Part shown: positions 52,515 through 61,289 of the stretch, piece by piece
Numbering within the stretch: position 1 is the stretch's first letter
How the letters are laid out: every line of letters begins with the position of its first letter
NCBI RefSeq assembly: GCF_009728935.1
Contig: NZ_CP034235.1
Location: 2,766,001-2,830,000 of the forward strand
Origin: Paenibacillus psychroresistens
GTDB taxonomy: Bacteria > Bacillota > Bacilli > Paenibacillales > NBRC-103111
Length of the DNA stretch: 64,000 nucleotides
Direction of reading: 5' to 3'
Translations under genes and position numbers: made by a program
Notes under the pieces: model-generated
Database searches by the model: none
Seen by the model: the letters and a program-made list of their open reading frames with translations, nothing else
Told to the model about the DNA's origin: nothing

Positions 52515-53336
52515 ATGCTTTCCAGCGAAATGGTCAAGAAAATCAGGCAGATTGAGATAAAATCGAAAAGATTGGTTGAAGAGATTTTTTCCGGCGAATA
52601 CCGTTCAGGGTTTAGGGGAAAAGGCATGGAATTTGAAAGCATTAGACAGTATTATCCTGGTGACGATGTAAGGAATATCGACTGGAATGTGACTGCACGC
52701 CATAATAAAGTTTCGGTTAAACAGTTTAGTGAAGAACGGGAATTGAATATGTTTCTGCTCATAGATATGTCCCGTTCCAACAGCTTTGGCAACAAGAAGA
52801 CTTTAATTGCAGAGCTGGGTGCGACACTTGCTTTCTCGGCAAACAAAAACAATGACAGGGTCGGTGTGATTTTTTTTACGGATAAGGTTGAAAAGTTCAT
52901 CCCATCAAAAAATGGCAGGAAGCACATTCTGTCGATTATCGAGAATATTCTGAGCTGCGAGCCGGAATCTAATGGTACGAATCTTGCAAATGTTCTGCAG
53001 TATTTTAATAGGATCGAGAAGAAAAGAAGCATCGTTTTTTTAATATCCGATTTTCTTGACGAAGGCTATCAGAAGGATATGAAGGTTATTGCAACAAAGC
53101 ACGACTTGGTCATGCTGCGTGTTGTGGACAAGGCAGAGGAATTCATTCCGGCCGGAGCCATCTTTACCTTTGAAGATCTTGAAACCGGAGAAACCGTCAT
53201 ATTGGATAACATTAAGAATGCACACAAGCTAAGCGGTAAACCGACTACAACCGGCTATAACCTGGTGAATATATATACGGATGAAGACTATGTCAGGCCT
53301 TTAGAACAATTTTTCAGAAGAAGGATTCAGCGATGA
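52515..53336 (+). CDS. DUF58 domain protein
   Basis: 273 residues with the DUF58 core GEYRSGFRGKGMEFE, YYPGDDVRNIDWNVTARHN and a vWA-like fold after it (FLLIDMSRSNSFG, MIDAS-like DMSRS). It partners the MoxR ATPase. Start follows GGAAGAGG. Its end overlaps the next start by four bases (ATGA). Confidence 0.92.
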   Translation: MLSSEMVKKIRQIEIKSKRLVEEIFSGEYRSGFRGKGMEFESIRQYYPGDDVRNIDWNVTARHNKVSVKQFSEERELNMFLLIDMSRSNSFGNKKTLIAELGATLAFSANKNNDRVGVIFFTDKVEKFIPSKNGRKHILSIIENILSCEPESNGTNLANVLQYFNRIEKKRSIVFLISDFLDEGYQKDMKVIATKHDLVMLRVVDKAEEFIPAGAIFTFEDLETGETVILDNIKNAHKLSGKPTTTGYNLVNIYTDEDYVRPLEQFFRRRIQR

Positions 53337-54127
53337 AAAAAGCAAAAATCACGCTTATTATACTCTTTTTAACTCTGTTTTTTATGCCTTTAGCCGGACA
53401 GGTACAAGCAGAGGCACGCAGCATTTATGTCGGAGACTTAATTGAACTAAAGATTTCGACGCAGGAATTTTCCAAGGATGCAATAATCGATAAGTTTAAG
53501 GATTTCGAAATCGTGCATTTGACAGAGGATAAAGGAGTTTATCTCCTCACGCTGCGCAGCTTTGAACCCAGTGAGAAGAAAGTAAGGCTCGGAAATAAGG
53601 AAATCGCCATTACCATTAAGTCTACGCTGGATGAAATCCAGAGAGATGGTATATTCGAAGGGGATTTGACGCCGGAAAAGCCAGGCTTCCAATTGAACTG
53701 GCAGTATGCGATTTATGCACTCCTGCTAATTTTCCTGTTAAGCGGCGGGATTTATTATTTCCGCAGGTATTATCGCAAGAAGAACAAAGCTTTAATAACC
53801 CCCTTCCAGCATTTTATTAATCAAATGAAGGGTATGTCCGAAGATGACGATCAGTATTTTGTGAAAATGACATTTTACTTTAAGACCTATATTGAAGCTG
53901 CATACTCATGCATGATTAGAGGCAAGACTTCTTCAGAAATCATCGATGAAATCAGTCTAATGCCAGGCTTGCAGGAAAGCGCGCAGGAAATCAGAGATTG
54001 GCTAGAGGAAAGCAACCGCTTGAAGTTTAGTGGTGTTGTCGCATTCGAGGGGGCCAAACAACACTTACATGGTCACCTGGTAGATCTGGTCGGGAGAATT
54101 AATGAGCACAAGGGGAGTGAACTATGA
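53333..54127 (+). CDS. Membrane protein of Bat operon (BatD/DUF4381-like position)
   Basis: 264 residues with a signal peptide (about 1-27, QAEA), an extracytoplasmic domain of about 95 residues, one membrane helix (about 122-140, YAIYALLLIFLLSG) and a cytoplasmic C-terminal region with KMTFYFKTYIEAAYSCMIRGKTSSEIIDE. The place between DUF58 and BatA is where a small membrane protein sits in many Bat operons. The sequence itself I would only call BatD- or DUF4381-like. It overlaps both neighbours by four bases. Confidence 0.7.
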   Translation: MKKAKITLIILFLTLFFMPLAGQVQAEARSIYVGDLIELKISTQEFSKDAIIDKFKDFEIVHLTEDKGVYLLTLRSFEPSEKKVRLGNKEIAITIKSTLDEIQRDGIFEGDLTPEKPGFQLNWQYAIYALLLIFLLSGGIYYFRRYYRKKNKALITPFQHFINQMKGMSEDDDQYFVKMTFYFKTYIEAAYSCMIRGKTSSEIIDEISLMPGLQESAQEIRDWLEESNRLKFSGVVAFEGAKQHLHGHLVDLVGRINEHKGSEL

Positions 54128-55101
54128 TCCAGTTTACAAACTGGTATTTCTTGTTATGCATACCGGTGCTTATTTATATCTTTACTATTTTCATAGGGAA
54201 AAAGAAGCATGCTCTGAAATTCTCCAGTGTTCAGCTGCTGAAGAGTGCGGGGTTAAGGAAGACGATTAAACATAAGATAGGCAAATATATCATTCTAGCA
54301 GGTCTTATTCTCTTGATAGCTGCATTGGCAAGGCCGCAATTGCCAGAAAAGGACGCTCCCGTTCAACAGAAGGGGATTGATATTTCGTTGGTTCTAGATG
54401 TATCCGGATCCATGCAATCCGTGGATTTTGAACCGAATCGTCTGGAAGTAGCCCGGCATACCTTGCAGGATTTTGTAGATGAGCGACCGCAGGACCGGTT
54501 ATCGTTCATTGTTTTTGCAGGAACTGCCTATACCAGAGTCCCCTTAACGCTTGACCATAACATCATTAAGGAATCACTGGGGGAAGTAAGCAGTGAATCG
54601 GTGAATGAAGAGGGTACTGCGATCGGAATGGCTATTTCTGTAGGGCTAAACAGGTTAAAGAAGAGCGAAGCTGCCTCCAAAATTCTAATCCTTGTAACGG
54701 ATGGAGATAACAACGCCGGAACAATAAATCCGGATACTGCCAGTGAACTCGCGAAAGACATGGGTGTCAAAATTTATACCATCGGTGTTGGTACAGATAA
54801 AACGATTATCCCGGTACAGGATGCTTTTGGCGGAACGCAGTATCAGCAAAGCGAAGGCGGATTAAATGAGCCTTTATTGCAAAAAGCTGCAGATGTAACA
54901 GGCGGACAGTATTATCGCGCTAAGGATTCAAAAGCTCTCTCCCAAATATTCACGAATATCAACATGCTGGAGAAGAGCGAATTTAATCAGGATAATTTCC
55001 ATCAGTATACCGAACTGGCCTTTATGTTAATCCAGATTGCCCTTATATTGTTGCTGGCAGGCATTTTCCTGGACCGCTACTATTATATCCAGGTTCCTTA
55101 A
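54124..55101 (+). CDS. batA: vWA-domain membrane protein, BatA-like
   Basis: 325 residues. Two N-terminal membrane helices (about 5-22, 55-72), a von Willebrand A domain with MIDAS DVSGSMQS (about 87-94), later T at TDGDN, and a final C-terminal helix. It is the BatA type by order (after DUF58, before a second vWA protein) and by length. It faces the outside or the membrane face where MoxR acts. Start overlaps the previous gene (ATGA). Confidence 0.9.
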   Translation: MIQFTNWYFLLCIPVLIYIFTIFIGKKKHALKFSSVQLLKSAGLRKTIKHKIGKYIILAGLILLIAALARPQLPEKDAPVQQKGIDISLVLDVSGSMQSVDFEPNRLEVARHTLQDFVDERPQDRLSFIVFAGTAYTRVPLTLDHNIIKESLGEVSSESVNEEGTAIGMAISVGLNRLKKSEAASKILILVTDGDNNAGTINPDTASELAKDMGVKIYTIGVGTDKTIIPVQDAFGGTQYQQSEGGLNEPLLQKAADVTGGQYYRAKDSKALSQIFTNINMLEKSEFNQDNFHQYTELAFMLIQIALILLLAGIFLDRYYYIQVP

Positions 55102-55131
55102 GATTTTTTTTGGCGGAGGAGAGCTAATTTA

Positions 55132-56112
55132 GTGTTTAACATGGAATTTAAAAATACAGTTTTTACACTATACGTTTTAGTGCCGGTATTGGGTTTGATT
55201 ATATACATGCTGTCCTATCGCAAAAAAGCACGCATCATGACTATGTTAAGAATGAGTACGAATACGCGCTTCAAATTCACGCGGATTGTGTTAAGTGTTC
55301 TGGCATTAGTCTTTATGGTTTTCTCGCTGATGGGGCCGCAAATTCTCAAGGGCAATACGGAAGTAAGCAAGACAGGCCTGGATATCTACTTTTTAATTGA
55401 TACGTCCACGAGCATGCTGGTTCAAGATATCGAGCCGGACCGGATCAGCCGAGCCAAGAAAATCATTGAGAGCCTGATCAGCAATTTGAAGGGAGACCGA
55501 ATTGGTTTTATTCCCTTCTCATCGTCTGCTTACGTGCAAATGCCATTGACGGACGATTATCAGATGGCCGGCATGTATCTTGACGTTATGGATACCCAGA
55601 TGATTGGCGGCGGTGGTACCGATATTGGGGCGGCAATCAATTTGGCCAATCGTTCTTTTGAGCGTACATCCAGTTCTGACAGGGTAGTTATTATTCTAAG
55701 TGACGGGGAAGAGCATGGCTCGGCTAGTCTAGATGTCTTGAAGAAAATTAATGATGATCGTTTGAAAATATATGCGGTTGGTCTCGGCTCGGAAAAAGGC
55801 GGCCTTATTCCGGTTTATGATTCCACGGGCGAACGACGAGTTGATTATAAGAAAGATGATACCGGTAAGGCTATCACTTCAAGCTTACAGCCGGAGACAC
55901 TGGAAAAATTGGCTGCTTCCGGCCACTACTATCAATCGTCAGTATCAGGCGATGAGATAAATCCGCTTCTGCGGGATATCTCGGCTTTGAAGCGTGATGA
56001 CACGGCTACAACAAAGATCGGCAGATATAAGCAGCTGTATCAATATTTTCTGGGAGCGGGAATTCTGTTGTTCCTGGCTGCCTATCTTTTGCCTGACAGG
56101 AGGCGTGTTTAA
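55132..56112 (+). CDS. batB: vWA-domain membrane protein, BatB-like
   Basis: 326 residues from GTG 55132, with GGAGGAG eleven bases upstream; ATG 55141 is too far. The order of helices and the vWA MIDAS (DTSTSML) mirrors BatA. It is probably a paralogue that forms a complex with it. The stop overlaps the next start as TAATG. Confidence 0.9.
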   Translation: MFNMEFKNTVFTLYVLVPVLGLIIYMLSYRKKARIMTMLRMSTNTRFKFTRIVLSVLALVFMVFSLMGPQILKGNTEVSKTGLDIYFLIDTSTSMLVQDIEPDRISRAKKIIESLISNLKGDRIGFIPFSSSAYVQMPLTDDYQMAGMYLDVMDTQMIGGGGTDIGAAINLANRSFERTSSSDRVVIILSDGEEHGSASLDVLKKINDDRLKIYAVGLGSEKGGLIPVYDSTGERRVDYKKDDTGKAITSSLQPETLEKLAASGHYYQSSVSGDEINPLLRDISALKRDDTATTKIGRYKQLYQYFLGAGILLFLAAYLLPDRRRV

Positions 56113-56885
56113 TGAAGAAGCTGTTTATTGGCTCGGGAATACTGCTGGCTTTACTAGTAATCATGGCTTTTACAGGGCTGACTGATCATGAGGACCGCAA
56201 AAAGGCGGCCTTTAATGAAGGAAACATTCAATATTCAGCAGGTAACTATGAGCAGGCTATCCAATTATATAATGAAGCATCAGAAAATTTGAACAAGTAT
56301 CTTAATTCAGGTAATGCCAGCTTTAAATTGGGTGAAGCCACCGAGGATGCCAAGCAAAAGCTGCCATTCTATCAACAAGCCTTAAAGACATACAAGCAAG
56401 GAATACTTAAATTTCCCGAGAATGTAGCGCTCAAATATAATTATGAATATGTCTTGAAGAAAACAGAATCTCAGCAGCAGGAGCAGGAAAATCAGCAGGA
56501 CAGCGATAAGAACGATGACGAGAAGAAAGATAATGAACAGCAAGAAAATCAGGACAAGCAGGACGGCCAGCAGCCCTCACCATCTGGACAACCGGTTAAT
56601 AAGGACGGCCAGCAGCCCTCACCATCTGGACAACCGGGAAGTCAGGACGGGCAACAGCCCTCACCATCTGAACAGCCAGATAAGCAAGACGGCCAGCAAT
56701 CCTCACAAGATGAACAAGGTGATCAGAGTAGTCCCAGCCCGGGTGGAGAAAGTTCAGCCCCGTCTGGATTAAGCGATAAAGAGCTTGAACAAGTGATGGG
56801 TATGCTGGAGAAACAGGAAGAAGACAGCCTGAAGAATAATCAGGAAATCAAAAATGAGGATAAGGGAGAAGCATATGACTGGTAG
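56112..56885 (+). CDS. batC: TPR protein, BatC-like, with tandem Gln/Pro/Ser repeats
   Basis: 257 residues. A signal-anchor helix (about 5-22) is followed by two TPR-like units (GNIQYSAGNYEQAIQLYNEA; YKQGILKFPENVALKYN) and then a low-complexity acidic and Gln-rich tail. The tail contains three 14-residue repeats DGQQPSPSGQPxxx plus a degenerate one. The last 11 bases overlap BatD. It is the TPR partner of vWA proteins in Bat operons. The repeat region is likely extracytoplasmic and disordered. Confidence 0.85.
   Translation: MKKLFIGSGILLALLVIMAFTGLTDHEDRKKAAFNEGNIQYSAGNYEQAIQLYNEASENLNKYLNSGNASFKLGEATEDAKQKLPFYQQALKTYKQGILKFPENVALKYNYEYVLKKTESQQQEQENQQDSDKNDDEKKDNEQQENQDKQDGQQPSPSGQPVNKDGQQPSPSGQPGSQDGQQPSPSEQPDKQDGQQSSQDEQGDQSSPSPGGESSAPSGLSDKELEQVMGMLEKQEEDSLKNNQEIKNEDKGEAYDW
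56562..56729 (+). repeat. 42-base tandem repeat inside the batC-like gene
   Basis: Units start at 56562, 56604 and 56646, each 42 bases, encoding DGQQPSPS-x-QP and three variable residues. A fourth, partly diverged unit starts at 56688. Such repeats can change number by slippage. Confidence 0.88.
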
Positions 56886-58611
56886 AATACGAAGTATTAA
56901 AGTAGCGTTAGCACTATTCATCATAGCCGCCTATATGCTTTCAATATCACCGAGTGTACAAGCTGCCCAAACTCCTCAGTTTCGGATCGATATAGATAGT
57001 TTAACGCTGCAAAAAGGCGTAGCTGCAAATCTAAAGCTTGCCATGGTAGATGCCAACGGCGCCGAGGTCATAGAAGTCAACGGGCTCGAAAACTTTGACA
57101 TTCTATCAAGAAGCGAATCTTCAGCTACGCAGATTGCAAATGGCGTTGAAACCAACGAGCAGGATGTTAATTACAGCATTATGCCGAAAAAAGCGGGCTC
57201 ATTTACTCTCCAAGGCAGCGTTAAATATGATGGAAAGAATTATCAAACCAACGTATTGCAAATCAATGTCAGCGAGGCTAAGCCATCGGAAAATAGTGAG
57301 GCGGAAGATGTATACGTCAAAACGTTACTTTCAGATGAGGAAGTATATTTTGGGCAGAAGGTTGTGCTGTCTTATGAGCTCTATACACGGTATAATATCG
57401 AGAATTTTGGTTTTTTGGACAGTCCCGGCCTGGATGGATTTATCAGTAAAGATATCCCGAGAGAACAACTAAAGTCGGAAATTATCGAGATAGATGGAAA
57501 AAAGCATGCCAAATATGAGGCGAAGCAATCCATGCTCACACCTATAAAAACTGGAACATACACCATTCCTGCCTATAAATTTCAGGTGAATGTCAGCTCC
57601 GGCAGCTTTTTTGACTCTTCAAAGCCCGTTTATCTGCAAACCGAATCGAAGCAATTGACAGTAAAACCGCTGCCATTGGCTAATCAACCGGCTGATTTTT
57701 CGGGAATTGTCGGAAAGCTGAGCCTGGACTCGAAGATTAGCACCAATACTATCAAATATGGAGATTCCGTAACACTGCAGGTTACAGCTACCAGTAATGG
57801 TGATCTGGATATTTTGAAGGAAGTTGTCAAAGATGAACTACCCGGATTTTCGGTTTTCCAAACGGAAAAGAATAAGCAGGAAGCTATTGCAAACAATCAA
57901 TATATAAACATGAAGGAATTTGAGATTATATTGGTCCCAAAAGTGAACGGGGATATCAAGATCGACCCTATCCACATCTCCTATTTTAATCCGGAAACAG
58001 GCAGTTATGAGCAAGCTGAAATCCCCGGGACGACAATTACAGTCAGTGGAGAGATTCCGCAGGCTCAAGCAGCGAGCAATAATGAAACGGCGGCAGTCGA
58101 AGCGGTAAGTATCAATCAGGTAAGCTATAATTCGCAAAATGAGGGTATCTTGACGCTACACCTAAAAAAGGCTCATTTGTATATCGGGTTGGGTATTGTG
58201 GTGCTGTTAATAGTGATAGCTGCGTTTGGGATTTGGTTCTTTTCACATAGGAAAAAATATGATAAGACCTTACAGGTACTATATAAGGAATGTATGCATT
58301 TAAATGACCCGACCGAGATCTATAATCAATTTAACAGCATGATTAAACATGTTTACTCGATAAGTATTAAAGCCAATACCAGGAATATAATCGCCAACCG
58401 GCTTGAAGACAGTGAGCTTACCGATCATGTAATGGAAATTATGGACTATATGGAGCAGGGTAAATACCGATCCGATCAAGCCAATAGCTTTTTAAAAACA
58501 AAAATGAAGCTGATCTACAAGCTGCTCACGAACCAAAGGAGGAGAGCTAATGAAAATCAAGCTATTCGATTCCGAGCTCAAAGTGATGGAAGCGCTGTGG
58601 AGAGAGGGTGA
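56875..58611 (+). CDS. batD: BatD-like membrane protein (DUF7507/BatD family)
   Basis: 578 residues from ATG 56875 (AAGGGAG upstream; the earlier in-frame ATG 56854 has none). A signal peptide (VQA-AQ, about 34) is followed by an extracytoplasmic beta-sandwich part (QFRIDIDSLTLQKG, YEAKQSMLTPIKTGTYTIP shown in part, FQVNVSSGSFFDSSKP), a membrane helix near residue 438-458 and a cytoplasmic helical end. Its long beta domain is typical of BatD, the protein that binds the vWA partners outside the membrane. The 3' end overlaps the BlaI-like gene by 62 bases. Confidence 0.85.
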   Translation: MTGRIRSIKVALALFIIAAYMLSISPSVQAAQTPQFRIDIDSLTLQKGVAANLKLAMVDANGAEVIEVNGLENFDILSRSESSATQIANGVETNEQDVNYSIMPKKAGSFTLQGSVKYDGKNYQTNVLQINVSEAKPSENSEAEDVYVKTLLSDEEVYFGQKVVLSYELYTRYNIENFGFLDSPGLDGFISKDIPREQLKSEIIEIDGKKHAKYEAKQSMLTPIKTGTYTIPAYKFQVNVSSGSFFDSSKPVYLQTESKQLTVKPLPLANQPADFSGIVGKLSLDSKISTNTIKYGDSVTLQVTATSNGDLDILKEVVKDELPGFSVFQTEKNKQEAIANNQYINMKEFEIILVPKVNGDIKIDPIHISYFNPETGSYEQAEIPGTTITVSGEIPQAQAASNNETAAVEAVSINQVSYNSQNEGILTLHLKKAHLYIGLGIVVLLIVIAAFGIWFFSHRKKYDKTLQVLYKECMHLNDPTEIYNQFNSMIKHVYSISIKANTRNIIANRLEDSELTDHVMEIMDYMEQGKYRSDQANSFLKTKMKLIYKLLTNQRRRANENQAIRFRAQSDGSAVERG

Positions 58612-58909
58612 ATTGACAGCAGGGCAGCTTGCCTTGATGTTGAAGGATGAAACGGGCTGGAATAGGAATACCACCTATACTGTCATCAAAAAGTGCATCG
58701 ATAAAGGGGCAATTGGCAGATCGGAACCTAATTTCACATGCAATGCCTTGATCTCCAGAGAAGAGGTGCAAGCCCAAGAAACAGCCGGTTTTATTAATAA
58801 AATTTTTGATGGCTCTCTTGAGATGTTTTTTGCAACCTTTATCAATGAAAAAAATCTGACTAAAGATCAGATTGTCAAACTAAAACAGATCGTTGGCAAG
58901 CTGAAGTAA
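58550..58909 (+). CDS. BlaI/MecI-like repressor
   Basis: 119 residues. The helix-turn-helix core LFDSELKVMEALWREGELTA and NRNTTYTVIKKCIDKGAI is that of BlaI/MecI/CopY. The C-terminal dimerisation segment ends LKQIVGKLK. Start follows GGAGGAGAG inside batD, so it is translationally tied to the Bat operon. It is expected to repress that operon until cleaved by the M56 protein encoded next (inference). Confidence 0.9.
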   Translation: MKIKLFDSELKVMEALWREGELTAGQLALMLKDETGWNRNTTYTVIKKCIDKGAIGRSEPNFTCNALISREEVQAQETAGFINKIFDGSLEMFFATFINEKNLTKDQIVKLKQIVGKLK

Positions 58910-58920
58910 GGAGATGCATA

Positions 58921-60120
58921 ATGAACCTTCTGCAAATGAATGTCTCCGCCGGAATCCTTATTCTTGTAATTGTTGCGTTGCGAGCTATTGCCGGCAGCCA
59001 TTTGCCAAGAACTATGTTCATCGCACTTTGGATGATAGCCTTGTTCCGGTTGATCCTTCCTTTCTCTATTTCCTCCCCATATGGCATTTATACGCTTATA
59101 AACCGTATAGGTGCAGACTTTTTACTGAAGTTCGGAGTAGCAGAGGATAATTGGGAGACCGGCGGTCTGATACATAGAGGTACAGAATATGTGGCGGCAG
59201 GATATAAACCTCTATGGGCAGAAAGTCTAGTGATATTATGGATCATTGGAGCGGTAATGCTTGCTCTGATCTTTGCCATATCCTATTATCAATGCCGTCG
59301 GGAAATGAAAACGGCGCTGCCCATCAAAGGCAATGCCTTTATCGAGAAATGGCAACGTGAACAAAAGCTAAGCCGCACTGTAAAAATTCTGGTTTCAGAT
59401 AAAATTGCAACACCGATTACCTACGGAATATTTAAGCCCAGAATCATTCTTCCCAAAATGATTGATTTAGGGAATGAAATGCAAATGCGATATATCCTTG
59501 CCCATGAAATGATCCACATCAAACGCTTTGATGCCCTATGGAAGCTTCTACTGTTTATTACACTGATTTGTCATTGGTACAATCCAATGGTGTGGCTATT
59601 ATTTATTTTCATGAATAGAGATTTGGAGATTGCTTGTGACGAGAGGGTAATCCAGGTATTCGGCGAGAATTCAAAGTCCGATTATGCGCTAACTTTAATT
59701 GCAATGGCAGAAAAGAAAATGAAATTCACTCCGCTATATAGCAGTTTTAGTATAAATGTCACGGAAGAAAGAATAAAGTCGATTATGCAGTTCAAGAAAG
59801 CATCCTTTCTCGGTATTATGCTGGTCTGTATAATTGTGGCAGGCTCAACTACCGTGTTTGCTGAAAAAGTGGTAAACCTTGGCTTTCAGCTGCGTGGATT
59901 CATTCAAATCAATAGCGAGAGGTTTAGCTTCGAGCTTGTGAAAAGTGGAAAGATTATCGTAAAAGATGCCGATGGCAAAGTGGTTAGTAAAGCCGCTGTA
60001 GGCCGCGATGGCAAGGCTGAGCTTACTGACGGCAGTGGAAGGATAATCAGGAGCATACAGCTGAATGACCTTGCAGATCCAGTGAGGGATTTTAAATTGT
60101 ATCGGGTATTTGTGAACTGA
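58921..60120 (+). CDS. BlaR1/MecR1-like M56 zinc metalloprotease, without penicillin sensor
   Basis: 399 residues. Four membrane helices surround an M56 domain with HEMIH (His195, Glu196, His199) and LEIACDERV (third ligand region). Canonical BlaR1 is about 580-600 residues with a C-terminal penicillin-binding sensor; this protein lacks it and instead ends with a short beta-rich domain (SFELVKSGKIIVKDADGK). So it likely senses something other than beta-lactams. It starts ten bases after the BlaI-like stop, with GGAGA. Confidence 0.88.
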   Translation: MNLLQMNVSAGILILVIVALRAIAGSHLPRTMFIALWMIALFRLILPFSISSPYGIYTLINRIGADFLLKFGVAEDNWETGGLIHRGTEYVAAGYKPLWAESLVILWIIGAVMLALIFAISYYQCRREMKTALPIKGNAFIEKWQREQKLSRTVKILVSDKIATPITYGIFKPRIILPKMIDLGNEMQMRYILAHEMIHIKRFDALWKLLLFITLICHWYNPMVWLLFIFMNRDLEIACDERVIQVFGENSKSDYALTLIAMAEKKMKFTPLYSSFSINVTEERIKSIMQFKKASFLGIMLVCIIVAGSTTVFAEKVVNLGFQLRGFIQINSERFSFELVKSGKIIVKDADGKVVSKAAVGRDGKAELTDGSGRIIRSIQLNDLADPVRDFKLYRVFVN

Positions 60121-60147
60121 GGGTTTTGCTTTGTAATACTAATCATT

Positions 60148-60190
60148 AAAGAAACTATTGCTTATAGTAGCCATGGTTTCTTTTTCTTTT
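60148..60190 (+). terminator. Terminator of the Bat operon
   Basis: AAAGAAAC (60148-60155) pairs with GTTTCTTT (60176-60183), with CTAT/ATAG inside, followed by TTCTTTT. Confidence 0.7.
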
Positions 60191-60258
60191 CACCGTACAG
60201 GCACAGCCGTGCCTAAGCCCACATACACTTTAACAATACAACATGGGGGTGTGCGGCT

Positions 60259-60960
60259 ATGCTTGGTTTTTTCTCAGCAATCGCTTTATTCATCAAGGAA
60301 ATATCGTTGTTGGTTTCGTATGTGAAGAATAATGCTTTTCCTCAACCACTAACGGAAGCAGAAGAAACGAAGCATTTGCAGCTGATGGCGGAAGGAAATC
60401 AAGTCTCAAGAAATCTACTGGTGGAGCACAATTTGCGGCTAGTGGCACATATTGTCAAGAAGTTCGACAACACAGGTGAAGATTTAGAAGACCTTATCTC
60501 GATTGGCACCATTGGTTTAATTAAGGCGATTGAAAGCTACTCCCCCAACAAAGGCACGAAATTAGCGACTTTTGCAGCCCGTTGTATTGAGAATGAGATT
60601 CTGATGCATCTCAGGTCACTCAAGAAATCACGTAAGGATGTTTCCTTACATGACCCCATTGGTACTGACAAAGAAGGGAATGAAATCACGCTTATAGATA
60701 TCTTAGGAACAGAAGCGGATGATGTTGCGGATAAGGTCCAGCTAAAAATTGAAAAGAGTAAAATTTATCATCATTTAGATATCCTAGATCCTCGAGAGCA
60801 AGAGGTCATTCGCGGCAGGTTTGGTCTGGAGCATGGCGGAGATGAGCGTACACAGCGAGAAATCGCTAAAGAGCTTGGTATCTCGAGATCCTATGTTTCA
60901 CGCATTGAGAAGCGTGCATTAATGAAGCTTTATCATGAATTTTATAAAGTGAAACGATAA
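60259..60960 (+). CDS. sigK: RNA polymerase sporulation sigma-K factor
   Basis: 233 residues. The hydrophobic pro-sequence ([17 protein letters not shown]) and all sigma-70 regions (region 2: [20 protein letters not shown]; region 4: [20 protein letters not shown]) are present and uninterrupted. In Bacillus subtilis this gene is split by the skin element; here it is whole. It directs late mother-cell transcription. The start follows GGGGGTG. CATACACT at 60222-60229 fits a sigma-E -10 box, but the -35 is poor. Confidence 0.96.
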   Translation: MLGFFSAIALFIKEISLLVSYVKNNAFPQPLTEAEETKHLQLMAEGNQVSRNLLVEHNLRLVAHIVKKFDNTGEDLEDLISIGTIGLIKAIESYSPNKGTKLATFAARCIENEILMHLRSLKKSRKDVSLHDPIGTDKEGNEITLIDILGTEADDVADKVQLKIEKSKIYHHLDILDPREQEVIRGRFGLEHGGDERTQREIAKELGISRSYVSRIEKRALMKLYHEFYKVKR

Positions 60961-60968
60961 ATGACAAT

Positions 60969-60997
60969 GGCTGCTTAGGCAGCTTTTTTTGTTTTTG
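60969..60997 (+). terminator. Rho-independent terminator of sigK
   Basis: GCTGC (60970-60974) pairs with GCAGC (60979-60983), followed by a seven-T run and more T. Confidence 0.85.
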
Positions 60998-61039
60998 TTG
61001 GTGTTAAGCGAATTTACTTTCTAGTAGATTGATAAAAAT

Positions 61040-61076
61040 AAAAAAAATATAAGAACTCACCATTAGCGAGTTCTTG
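61040..61076 (-). terminator. Terminator of the small minus-strand pair
   Basis: AAGAACTC (61051-61058) pairs with GAGTTCTT (61068-61075). On the minus strand it is followed by ATATTTTTTTT. Confidence 0.8.
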
Positions 61077-61085
61077 ATTAAAGTG

Positions 61086-61271
61086 TTATTTACTGGAAAA
61101 CAGATCATTTTTCTTACGACGATTAATAAAGTCTTTCATATCAGCATGAGCACTTGCACTTTGTTCAGGCCCAATTGGAACGGTCATAATTCCATCATCT
61201 AGTGGACGAATAACTGGACGACGACCAATAACTGACACCCTACCGGCGACTATAGGCTTTGTCTTACGCAT
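61086..61271 (-). CDS. Small protein (61 aa), unknown, next to GNAT-like gene
   Basis: Start ATG 61271 is nine bases after AAGGGAG; earlier in-frame ATG 61277 is also possible. It is basic at both ends (MRKTKPIVAGRVSVIGRRPV and FINRRKKNDLF) with a conserved-looking middle DDGIMTVPIGPEQSASA. It is encoded downstream of and close to the GNAT-like gene. I cannot name the family. Confidence 0.55.
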   Translation of the reverse strand: MRKTKPIVAGRVSVIGRRPVIRPLDDGIMTVPIGPEQSASAHADMKDFINRRKKNDLFSSK

Positions 61272-61289
61272 GAGCATCAACTCCCTTAT

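Noticed and set aside
60199..60214. AGGCAC-agcc-GTGCCT hairpin before sigK as third copy of the structured repeat
   Set aside because: It lacks the AAACG/CGTTT arms and the GGCGwAG word, so it is unrelated.
60222..60229. Sigma-E type promoter of sigK
   Set aside because: CATACACT fits the -10, but no convincing -35 is found 14-15 bases upstream; mentioned only in the gene entry.
60259..60960. skin-type interruption of sigK
   Set aside because: The gene is continuous; the nearby similar segment is a scar of a copy, not the second half of the gene.
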